Positions 1-5,856 of a DNA stretch of 6,567 bases are shown one piece after another. This DNA is from a bacterium (GTDB lineage: Bacteria > Tectomicrobia > Entotheonellia > Entotheonellales > Entotheonellaceae), in NCBI GenBank assembly GCA_027294925.1, contig JAPULM010000591.1, positions 1 to 6,567 on the forward strand, in the 5' to 3' direction. The notes under the pieces were generated by a model. It did not search any database. It was not told the DNA's origin and was given only the letters and a program-made list of their open reading frames with translations. Position numbers and translations under genes: made by a program. How positions within the stretch are numbered: position 1 is the stretch's first letter; each line of letters starts with the position of its first letter.

Positions 1-2
1 GT

Positions 3-1511
3 TTCATTGACACCCGCCACGAGCAGGCAGCGGTGCATATGGCCGACGCCTGGGGCCGGTTGACTGGCGAACCTGGGGTGGCCCTCGTCACGGCTGGACC
101 GGGTTTTGCCAACACCCTGTCGGCGCTGTACGTGGCCAAGATGGCCGAGTCGCCAATGCTGCTGCTGAGCGGCAACGCTCCGCTCGGTCAACTCGGCCGC
201 GGTGTGTTCCAGGACATGCCGCAAGCCGAAATGGCGTCACACGTGGCCAAGGCGTCGTGAATGGCATCCACGGCCGAACAGATTGGCTCCGATATCGCCC
301 GAGCCTACCAACTGGCACAATCAGGACGTCCCGGTCCGGTCCACGTTAGCTTACCGGTTGACCTACTAGAGGCACAGATCGACCAGCGTACGCCACCCGC
401 TCCACAAGACGATGTGCGGCCAGCGTCATGGCCATCTGATGCAAGCGCGTCGGTTCTTCGTGCCTTATCCGCCTCCAAGCGTCCCTTAATTCTAACCGGC
501 CCGGCCACCACACGAGGTCAGAGCGCTGTTGCGGCTGAGGCATTGGCGACCGCTATACGGGTTCCGGTAATTGGCATGGAAAGTCCGCGTGGTATAAACG
601 ATCCGAGTCTCGGGGCGTTCGCCGAGGTCCTGTCGCAGGCCGATCTGCTGGTTCTGCTGGGGAAGAAGCTAGATTTTATGGTTCCCATTGAGAATCCGCA
701 GCTCGTTGATCCCGGCTGTCGCCTCATCCAGATTGACCCGGAAGCAGAAGTCCTCGACCATACCCAACGCATGCTAAACGACCCGTCTCGACTGCTAGTG
801 GGGGTCCGGGGAGAGCCTATTGCTGCCGCCAAAGATTTGCGACGCAAGGCGGGCAGCGGGCACATGGCGTCCGCGACCTGGTTCGATGAGGTGCATGCCG
901 CGTTGGCCTACCGTCCGTCGAGGTGGGCTGATATTCATGCAGCGCCCGATGAGCCGCTACACGCCGTCGAGGTCTGCAGAGCCGTGCAGGCGTTCTTAAG
1001 CCAGGACGACAAAGCCATTTACATCTCGGATGGTGGCGAGTTTGGCCAGTGGGCTCAGGCCTGTCTATCAAGCCGCCGCCGTCTGATTAACGGCCCCTCC
1101 GGTACCATTGGCGGCGCTATCCCCTTCGCCCTCGCGGCCCGAGAAGCGTTTCCCGATGCCCGCATCGTCGCCATGCTTGGTGATGGTACTTTCGGCTTTC
1201 AGCCGGCGGAATTTGACACGGCAACGCGCCAGCAACTACCGTTTATTGCCGTGGTAGGAAACGATGCAACTTGGAATGCCGAGTATCAGCTCCAACTGCG
1301 GACTTATGGTCCGGATCGGCTTATTGGCTGTGAGCTCCTGCCAACCCGTTACCATGACGTGGCGCAGGCGTTCGGCGGGTACGGCGTTCATGTATCGTCA
1401 GCCCCTGAATTGGTTCAGGCATTGGAGGCAGCGTACGCCTCTGGACAACCCGCTTGCCTCAATGTCTCGCTGGCCAAAAACGCCGCCCCGATTATTCGGC
1501 GTGACACGTGA
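3..1511 (+). pseudogene. ThDP-dependent IlvB-like enzyme (acetolactate synthase/decarboxylase superfamily), 5'-truncated and interrupted by in-frame TGA
   Basis: The gene enters from the left edge already in frame. The N-terminal PYR domain carries the RHEQAA motif whose Glu (codon 21-23) activates the ThDP cofactor in this superfamily, followed by [10 protein letters not shown] and QDMPQAEM. A TGA at 258-260 then breaks the frame, and the same frame continues without loss of homology through GRPGPVHVSLP. Next come a central Rossmann-like domain (LILTGPA near 480-510, RLIQIDPEAEV near 720-750) and a PP domain. In the PP domain the Mg/ThDP motif is GDG (1179-1187) with Asn at 1260, giving GDG-x24-N. 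A conventional caller would report only 261-1511 (416 aa), which lacks the catalytic Glu and could not be active alone. Homologues commonly have Trp after KAS, so TGG to TGA is the simplest change. The substrate is not identifiable: 2-oxoacid synthase, decarboxylase and oxalyl-CoA decarboxylase-like roles are all possible. It could be a recent pseudogene, a sequencing error or a readthrough gene. Confidence 0.85.
258..260 (+). other. In-frame TGA interrupting the ThDP enzyme gene
   Basis: This TGA lies in the same frame as both flanking coding parts, between ...VAKAS and MASTAEQIG.... The next codon is ATG, so translation could restart directly, but the restarted product would miss most of the PYR domain. 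As I recall the family, the column usually holds Trp or a small residue rather than a conserved Cys. That favours a TGG-to-TGA nonsense change or base-call error over selenocysteine. Confidence 0.8.
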
Positions 1512-1601
1512 AACAAGCCTGTCTTTGGACCCGGCGTTATAGCAACAGTGACAGCCGTCAGGTCACCGTCCCAGGACGTGCATTCCTCCTCGATGGCGGG
1601 C

Positions 1602-1673
1602 AATCGTCTGATCAGCTGGGGTAGCGATGCGGGTCTGCGTCGCATCGCTCACCTTGCTGATGGCTGGGAACAA
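1602..1673 (+). pseudogene. Possible relic of a luciferase-like monooxygenase gene
   Basis: In the frame that continues past the ThDP stop, residues encoded at about 1617-1673 read GSDAGLRRIAHLADGWEQ. This closely resembles the motif [IV]GG-S-x-A-LRR-A-A-R-x-G-DGW of F420/FMN luciferase-like monooxygenases; the intact homologue further right has GSSPGAKNRAATIGNGWHP. It ends at a TGA at 1674-1676, and no start or other domain is recognisable around it. I see the motif directly; that it is a decayed gene fragment is inference, and chance resemblance is possible over so short a stretch. Confidence 0.35.
1623..1649. terminator. 9-bp perfect inverted repeat between convergent genes (possible bidirectional terminator)
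   Basis: AGCGATGCG at 1623-1631 is perfectly complementary to CGCATCGCT at 1641-1649, with a 9-nt loop. It lies 112 nt after the ThDP gene stop and 42 nt past the stop of the minus-strand YtkA-like gene, where a shared terminator would be expected. There is no T-run on either side, so it is not a classical intrinsic terminator. It also overlaps the codons of the possible monooxygenase relic. The rest of 1512-1690 shows nothing recognisable. Confidence 0.3.
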
Positions 1674-1690
1674 TGAATTCTCTATATCTT

Positions 1691-2272
1691 TTACCTTGGC
1701 AGCACAAAACGCCTTTGGATCGAAAGGACTAGGCCAATCCAGGTGACGGCAAAAGCAGCGGCAACGACAAGATGCCCGAGCCATATCGTCCAATCGCCAA
1801 TCAAAGCACTGGCGTGAACCGTTTTATAAAACCTGCCTGTCAGTTCGGTGCCTGCCGCGCTGGAATGGAAGGTGATCGTATGTTCGCCCTCTTGTGCAAA
1901 CGTCACTGCTGTCTCGTAGTAAGCCGTCACCCCTTTCGTCTCTTGCAAGGCAATGGTTTGCGCCGTGCCATTCGGAGGCTGAACAATCAACCTAGGACTA
2001 AGACCACCGACATATTGTCCGCTCACTGCAGATTGAATCTCAAAAACCAGCCGTGTACGGCTAGCGAGAATCGGTTGGCGAGGATAAGATAAGAATTTGA
2101 TACGATGCCCCTGGTCAAGAACTTCGGCCTGCCACTGATCAATCTTCAAGGCCCATTCAACCAAATCGCCTTCGATGCCCAGGCCGCCATGATGCGCCTG
2201 GCAGGGAAATACGGTAACGACGCCGACCAGGGTGAGCAAGACGCTTACCCGCCACGCTAGAGTAGGACCCAT
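1691..2272 (-). CDS. Exported YtkA/FixH-like domain protein with C-terminal membrane anchor, last gene of a copper-type operon
   Basis: The product is 193 aa from the ATG at 2272. This start gives a compact signal peptide: MGPTLAWR, a hydrophobic core of about 14 residues, then PCQA before HHGG. Cleavage after Ala26 would expose a His-His N-terminus in the periplasm. The middle is beta-rich, and the segment TAYYETAVTFAQEGEHTITF (about 115-134) recalls YtkA-like/FixH-type immunoglobulin-like domains. A single transmembrane helix (about 163-185) precedes a short basic tail, so the domain faces the periplasm. Earlier starts are possible at 2296 (GGGGAGA upstream, 14-nt overlap with the CopD-like gene) and 2326. 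From 2272 the gene begins 10 nt after the upstream stop, with TGAGAG as a modest ribosome binding site. The stop is TAA. The family call is tentative; a role in periplasmic copper binding or delivery is inferred from the exposed histidines and from its neighbours. Confidence 0.75.
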   Translation of the reverse strand: MGPTLAWRVSVLLTLVGVVTVFPCQAHHGGLGIEGDLVEWALKIDQWQAEVLDQGHRIKFLSYPRQPILASRTRLVFEIQSAVSGQYVGGLSPRLIVQPPNGTAQTIALQETKGVTAYYETAVTFAQEGEHTITFHSSAAGTELTGRFYKTVHASALIGDWTIWLGHLVVAAAFAVTWIGLVLSIQRRFVLPR

Positions 2273-2282
2273 CCACCCACTC

Positions 2283-2771
2283 TCACAGCTTGGCATAACG
2301 TAAGGTCTCCCCCAAAACCAGCACAACTAAAATAAGCAGAAAATTGAGACGCGTGCGTCGTTTCACATGCCACCAGGCCGCCCCCAACCGCAAGCGATCG
2401 GAGGGCTGTGAGGCTTGCTGCAAAACGATAGGTAGATAACGTCGCTCTATCCACAAGCCGTTCGTCACAATGACCATATAAAGAATCAACTTACTCAGCA
2501 GAATCCAACCATACGGATCGGGCAGAAAAATGAGTCCTGGTTCTCCCCACAACAAAAGTTTGACTAGACCGCTGCTAAATAGTAGCAACACCCCAACCCC
2601 AAACATATTAGCCATCACAGGTAAAACGCGGGCCAGGAAGCTCTCCCCCTCACGGTCGTGTCTACGTTCGGCCACAGCGGAAAAAAAGGCAAACCAGAGA
2701 TGTCCCCCTACCAACAACAACATGCCGAGTAGATGCAACAGCGTGCTTAGAAATTCGACAACCTGTTTCAT
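2283..2771 (-). CDS. CopD-like four-helix inner-membrane protein
   Basis: The product is 162 aa with four hydrophobic segments: about residues 7-30, 46-70, 84-105 and 139-158. Helix 1 has the pattern LLHLLGMLLLVGGHLWF, with His13 and His24 on the helix and the H-x(8-9)-GG arrangement typical of CopD-family and related copper or haem membrane proteins. Helix 2 contains LLLFSSGLVKLL, like the hydrophobic stretch with SG seen in CopD domains. It is shorter than full-length CopD (about 300 aa) and corresponds to the minimal CopD domain. Its ATG overlaps the YcnI-like gene stop by 4 nt (ATGA), which indicates translational coupling in one operon. In Bacillus-type systems ycnI sits beside ycnJ (a CopC-CopD fusion), so a role in copper movement across the inner membrane is a reasonable inference. 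Haem or other metal roles are not excluded. The stop is TGA. Confidence 0.75.
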   Translation of the reverse strand: MKQVVEFLSTLLHLLGMLLLVGGHLWFAFFSAVAERRHDREGESFLARVLPVMANMFGVGVLLLFSSGLVKLLLWGEPGLIFLPDPYGWILLSKLILYMVIVTNGLWIERRYLPIVLQQASQPSDRLRLGAAWWHVKRRTRLNFLLILVVLVLGETLRYAKL

Positions 2772-3433
2772 CGCTCTCCATCTTCCGCTGCTCGGCGACC
2801 ATACTGCATAATATTGATCACGGTAAAGATGATAAGTACGATGGCAATGCCAATCGCGATGAAGCTAACCGTCGTCGCCAACTGCGCCGATCGCCAGGCC
2901 GATTCTGCCCGACGCCCGCCCATCTGGTCCAATTCCACAATCTGGGTCTGCGCTTCCCACTGCCCCGCCTCGCCTGCTTGATAATGTTGTTCGATGCGCC
3001 AGCGATAAATGCCGGGGTTGGTAGGATTGCGGGCAAGAAATTTAAATACCTCAAAACGCTGCGGCGGAATTTGACTGCCACTCCAGATCACTTCACGGAT
3101 CAACCCGCGAGCATCACGTTTCGTGTCAATCTTCCAGATCCGGTTATGCTCGATGACCTCAATCTGAAACGCTGCCGGCACCTGCAAGCGGATTTCAACG
3201 GTCGGTGCTTGCGTCTCGCTCGGTACATTGAGCATATATTGTTCCCACTTCTTGGGAATACTCTGGCGTGGATCAAGATCGCTGTGTCCCCACACCAGTC
3301 TATGGTCGGCGCATAACCCGACGAAGAGGATGAGAAGTCCGATCAGCCACCATCGCCATCTATCGTGGCGCACAAATGGACTCGCCGGCGCTTGATGATG
3401 GATTTCAGCTGAATTAAAAACATTCTCTTTCAT
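2768..3433 (-). CDS. YcnI-like (DUF1775) periplasmic copper-binding protein with C-terminal membrane anchor
   Basis: The product is 221 aa from the ATG at 3433. After an N-terminal hydrophobic segment (about 29-42) comes VWG before His50. Cleavage there would place His first in the mature protein, as in YcnI, where the N-terminal His, a nearby Glu and a Trp form a mono-histidine copper site. The matching residues visible here are His50, Glu64 in KKWEQYMLNVPSE, and Trp100 in RIWKID. Other family hallmarks follow: APTVEIRLQVP, EVIWSGSQIPP, FEVFKFLARNP, and IYRWRIEQHYQAGEAGQWEA. One C-terminal helix (about 189-212) anchors it to the membrane. The start is uncertain: ATG 3484 is upstream in frame, ATG 3433 is preferred for length, and GTG 3373 would give the tidiest signal peptide. 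None has a strong ribosome binding site. The gene heads the minus-strand operon, and its TGA stop overlaps the CopD-like ATG. Copper chaperone or acquisition is the likely role. Confidence 0.85.
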   Translation of the reverse strand: MKENVFNSAEIHHQAPASPFVRHDRWRWWLIGLLILFVGLCADHRLVWGHSDLDPRQSIPKKWEQYMLNVPSETQAPTVEIRLQVPAAFQIEVIEHNRIWKIDTKRDARGLIREVIWSGSQIPPQRFEVFKFLARNPTNPGIYRWRIEQHYQAGEAGQWEAQTQIVELDQMGGRRAESAWRSAQLATTVSFIAIGIAIVLIIFTVINIMQYGRRAAEDGER

Positions 3434-3442
3434 GAGTGAATC

Positions 3443-3466
3443 AATTCGACTAAAATGAAACGAATT
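3443..3466. promoter_or_regulatory. Inverted repeat in the divergent promoter region (possible operator)
   Basis: AATTCG at 3443-3448 and CGAATT at 3461-3466 form a 6-bp inverted repeat with a 12-bp AT-rich spacer. It lies between the divergent YcnI-like and rhodanese genes, 10 bp upstream of the preferred YcnI-like start and 56 bp upstream of the rhodanese start. The place and spacing fit a dimeric regulator, perhaps metal-responsive, but no known consensus is matched. I could not assign convincing -35/-10 boxes for either direction. Confidence 0.25.
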
Positions 3467-3522
3467 ATGTTGTCCCGATTCCATTTAAAACATACCAACA
3501 AAGGTGTTGTGGGAGATAACCT

Positions 3523-3981
3523 ATGCTCGAGCGCTGCCTTATCGGTCTGTCGATTTTTCTCTTGTTGTACGCCTCAGGCACCCTTGCGAATCCGCAAGAC
3601 TATCCGGAATTCGCCCAACAAAAGGTTAAAGACAACATCCCCATTCAATTTATTAAAGTAGAGACGGTTAAGCAACACCTCGACGATAAGACGCCGCAAG
3701 TGATTATCGACGTACGAAGCCAAGCCAGCTATGCCAAACGTCATCTTCCCAGCGCCCGATCCATCCCCCTACGACGTTTGCCCGATCGGGTAGCCGAAAT
3801 GCCCCGCGATATCCCGCTTGTCCTGTATTGAGCCTGCCCGCATCATCTGGCCAGTTTGGCCTATCAATACCTTCACCGCTTAGGATATCGAAACATGCGG
3901 GTGCTGCGGGATGGACTACCCGGCTGGCGCAAACGACAATACCCGACAGAAGGACGTGTGCAGCAGTCAGCACTACGGTGA
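3523..3981 (+). CDS. Exported single-domain rhodanese, predicted selenoprotein (TGA = Sec103)
   Basis: The product is 152 aa if TGA 3829-3831 is decoded as selenocysteine. ATG 3523 follows a good ribosome binding site (GGGAG, 8 nt upstream). Residues 1-22 form a signal peptide ending GTLA, so the enzyme should act outside the cytoplasm. The rhodanese fold is clear: PQVIIDVRSQASYAKRHLP (58-76, with the Asp-Val-Arg motif), IPLRRLPDRV, PLVLY (98-102), then the TGA exactly where the active-site Cys belongs. After it come ACPHHLASLA, a helix (YQYLHRLGY), and MRVLRDGLPGWRKRQYP, matching the standard LxGGxxxW ending. Close Cys homologues read YCACPxxxxS. The 49 codons after the TGA stay open to a second TGA at 3979-3981, which sits 16 bp from the end of the convergent hydrolase gene. 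Known rhodaneses carry sulfane sulfur as a Cys persulfide; here a selenide would do so, with Cys105 two residues away able to form a selenenylsulfide. Alternatives are a TGC-to-TGA nonsense mutation or a base error. The normal call (3523-3831, 102 aa) would be inactive. Confidence 0.85.
3829..3831 (+). other. Predicted selenocysteine codon (UGA) at the rhodanese catalytic position
   Basis: The codon replaces the nucleophilic Cys of the rhodanese active-site loop, giving Tyr-Sec-Ala-Cys-Pro. Homology to the family is uninterrupted on both sides. Cys codons differ from TGA by one base, so mutation is possible, but the hairpin at the right distance and the catalytic position favour recoding. Decoding needs selA, selB, selC and selD elsewhere in the genome; none lies in this window. 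Confidence 0.8.
3849..3861 (+). promoter_or_regulatory. Candidate bacterial SECIS apical hairpin
   Basis: GGCCA (3849-3853) pairs perfectly with TGGCC (3857-3861) around the loop GTT. If the A-U pair opens, the loop is AGTTT. Either way a G lies in the first two loop positions, as expected for SelB recognition. The loop begins 22 nt after the UGA, inside the 16-37 nt range used to define bacterial SECIS elements. The element lies within coding sequence (LASLA), as bacterial SECIS elements do. The lower stem is weak, with only scattered A-U pairs. Confidence 0.6.
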
Positions 3982-3997
3982 AGAACGATCACCCACC

Positions 3998-4837
3998 CTA
4001 TGGCAACCATGTCGCCAAGGCATGATTAAAATCTTGTGGGTTGTCCTCAAACACCATGTGTCCGGCCCGTTCAATCTCCACCACTGTTGCATTGGCCAGT
4101 ACCTCGACCATTTTCTGCGCCACTTCCGAGGTTAGTAAGTCGGTTTCCATGCCCCTGACAATGAGCGTCGGACAAGTAATCTTACTAAGCCCGGGCCACA
4201 GGTCGACGGAAGGCGCGGCCGTACCCTGGCGCCACTGCTGCCGGATGGCGACATCGTAACACCATCCGACTTGACCGTCGGGCAATGTCTTGGTTGCATA
4301 TTGCAAGCGGCGGTGCATGACCGCATCCGAAGCAAAGCGGTTCTGTTTACTCATATAAGCAACAACTGCTTCGAATGAGTCGAATGCCTCCGGCACCGCA
4401 TTGATTTCCTCACTAATGCGTGTACTGCCACGCGGGTCAACAGTTGGGCCGATGTCGACAATAACCAGCTTTTGCAAGCGCTGCGGATATTGCGCCGCGA
4501 AGGCCATGCTGTTGCGCCCGCCCATCGAATGACCGACCAACACAAATGAATCCAGCTTGAGCGCGTCTGCAAAGGCAGCCAGGTCTGCAACATAAGCGTC
4601 AGTCGAGTAATCGCCGTCCTTGGCCCAGTCGCTGCCGCCGCGTCCGCGCTGGTCCAGAGCCAGAACATGATAGTCTGTACAGGTGGCTGCGGCCACATCA
4701 TCCCAGGCGTGAGCATGTCCACGCAGGCCATGTAAAAGGATTATCGGTGGCTTTCCTAGCCTACCCCAATCCAGGTAATGTAGGTTCAGTCCGTTGACGG
4801 ATACCGTCTTGTCTTGTGCCTGTATTTGTGTGGCCAT
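3998..4837 (-). CDS. Alpha/beta hydrolase
   Basis: The product is 279 aa, the usual length for the family, and it has no signal peptide, so it is cytoplasmic. It has the oxyanion-hole motif ILLHGLRG (33-40), LALDQRGRGGSD (59-70), and the nucleophile elbow VGHSMGG (101-107) with Ser104. The acid is probably Asp233 in LIVRGMETDLL, and the catalytic base is His260 in ERAGHMVFEDNP. The catalytic triad is therefore complete. The start at 4837 is supported by AAGGAGA about 8 nt upstream. It lies 35 nt downstream of the monooxygenase on the same strand, so co-transcription is likely. The stop is TAG, 16 bp from the tail of the convergent rhodanese. The substrate cannot be read from the sequence; esters, lactones or C-C bonds in a degradation pathway are possible. 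Confidence 0.92.
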   Translation of the reverse strand: MATQIQAQDKTVSVNGLNLHYLDWGRLGKPPIILLHGLRGHAHAWDDVAAATCTDYHVLALDQRGRGGSDWAKDGDYSTDAYVADLAAFADALKLDSFVLVGHSMGGRNSMAFAAQYPQRLQKLVIVDIGPTVDPRGSTRISEEINAVPEAFDSFEAVVAYMSKQNRFASDAVMHRRLQYATKTLPDGQVGWCYDVAIRQQWRQGTAAPSVDLWPGLSKITCPTLIVRGMETDLLTSEVAQKMVEVLANATVVEIERAGHMVFEDNPQDFNHALATWLP

Positions 4838-4872
4838 AATAACGTTCTCCTTGTGCCATGTTGCAGAATGAC

Positions 4873-5787
4873 CTATCCCGTGACTTTTCTAAACTGGGGG
4901 ATCACTTGCCGCGCAATGTTTTGCATCAGCTCGGTTATACGGTTAATATCTCCGGTATTTAAGGCGAGTAAAATATGTTCAACGCCGCTATCCTGATAAG
5001 CGGAGATGTCAGTGACCATCTGCTCGAGATCGTCCCCCGACAGGCGGGCGCGGTCCTGGGCGCGCGTGCTTGATGCTCCGCCGTGGGCTTCCACCTCGAC
5101 ACGAATCGACATCGTCAGAGCTTCTGCATGACGACCTGCATCACTGGCTATTTTCAGCACCTCTTGCCGCCCGAGGCGAAACGCTTGCGGAGACATCCCG
5201 GTGGGATGCCAGCCATTGCCGATGGTTGCAGCGCGATTCTTGGCGCCTGGGCTTGACCCACCAATCCATAAAGGGATATAGGGCTTCTGTAGGGGTTTGG
5301 GCGAAAACTTAAGGTCGGCAAACTGCCAGCGGCTGCTTTCAAATCTGGGGTCCGGATTGGTCCATAATTCGATCATCACCGCAATACACTCGTCGGTCAG
5401 TGCGCCGCGCTGACGAAATGGCACCCCTAAAGCCTCAAACTCTTCGCTCATGGCGCCAACCCCAACCCCCAGAATGACACGACCACCAGACATCTGGTCC
5501 AGGCTAGCCACATACTTCGCCAGTTCCACTGGGTTATGGTAGGGCAACACCAGAACCGAGGTCCCCAGCTCAACGCGTTGGGTGGTGGCGGATAGGTGAG
5601 ACAAGGTGGCAAGCGGGTGATAGTAAGGCTTATCGTCAAGACGCTCACGAATATAGCCATTGTTGAACAAGTGATCCATGACCCATACCGAATCGTAGCC
5701 CAACTCCTCAGCCATAGGTCCAAAATCGAGCACCTTCTGCGGATCTTCAATGCCCCAGTTATTGGGAATGGTGACGCCAAATTTCAT
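4873..5787 (-). CDS. Luciferase-like monooxygenase, probably F420-dependent
   Basis: The product is 304 aa with the TIM-barrel luciferase-like layout: MKFGVTIPN at the N-terminus, AEELGYDSVWVMDHL (26-40), VELGTSVLVLPYHNP (72-86), and LDQMSGGRVILGVGVGAMSEEFEALGV (96-122). Next come WTNPDP (142-147) and PLWIGGSSPGAKNRAATIGNGWHP (172-195). These are the signatures of the F420-dependent LLM class; an FMN-dependent enzyme cannot be ruled out. Members oxidise or reduce small organic substrates using a reduced flavin or deazaflavin. The start at 5787 has GGGAG 7 nt upstream, placed in a small hairpin. The gene follows the dehydrogenase by 69 bp and precedes the hydrolase by 35 bp, suggesting a shared catabolic operon. 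The stop is TAG. Confidence 0.92.
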   Translation of the reverse strand: MKFGVTIPNNWGIEDPQKVLDFGPMAEELGYDSVWVMDHLFNNGYIRERLDDKPYYHPLATLSHLSATTQRVELGTSVLVLPYHNPVELAKYVASLDQMSGGRVILGVGVGAMSEEFEALGVPFRQRGALTDECIAVMIELWTNPDPRFESSRWQFADLKFSPKPLQKPYIPLWIGGSSPGAKNRAATIGNGWHPTGMSPQAFRLGRQEVLKIASDAGRHAEALTMSIRVEVEAHGGASSTRAQDRARLSGDDLEQMVTDISAYQDSGVEHILLALNTGDINRITELMQNIARQVIPQFRKVTG

Positions 5788-5789
5788 CT

Positions 5790-5808
5790 CATGCTCCCTA
5801 TCAGCATG
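5790..5808 (-). promoter_or_regulatory. Hairpin overlapping the monooxygenase ribosome binding site
   Basis: CATGCT and AGCATG form a 6-bp inverted repeat with a 7-nt loop, 2 nt before the monooxygenase ATG at 5787. On the minus-strand transcript the ribosome binding site AGGGAG runs from the loop into the 3' arm. Folding could partly hide it and lower initiation unless upstream translation or a factor opens it. The stem is short, so the effect may be slight. Confidence 0.3.
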
Positions 5809-5856
5809 TAATCGTTACGGTAGATTCGCGACATGACACAAGTTGAGCCACCCCCC

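Noticed and set aside
272..288. SECIS-like hairpin after the ThDP TGA (GGCCGA with TTGGCT).
   Set aside because: The stem relies on two G-U pairs, the loop ACAGA has no G in its first two positions unless inner pairs open, and the site is not a catalytic Cys position.
1772..2092. Plus-strand open frame of 106 aa opposite the YtkA-like gene.
   Set aside because: It has no ribosome binding site or recognisable family, and it is fully antisense to a gene with a signal peptide and membrane anchor.
2530..3316. Plus-strand open frames at 2530-2811 and 2978-3316 opposite the copper genes.
   Set aside because: Their translations show no domain or signal pattern, and they lie antisense to well-supported membrane and periplasmic genes.
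3523..3831. Rhodanese as a complete 102-aa protein ending at TGA 3829-3831.
   Set aside because: It would lack the active-site loop and the C-terminal third of the domain, while clear rhodanese sequence continues in the same frame for 49 codons.
258..3831. A changed genetic code (TGA = Trp) explaining both in-frame TGA codons.
   Set aside because: TGA ends the YcnI-like gene (inside an ATGA overlap), the CopD-like gene and the ThDP gene at family-consistent ends. Trp at the rhodanese catalytic position would make no sense.
3704..3973. Minus-strand open frame of 89 aa covering the rhodanese active-site region.
   Set aside because: The composition and sequence are those of a shadow of the plus-strand rhodanese, and no motif is present.
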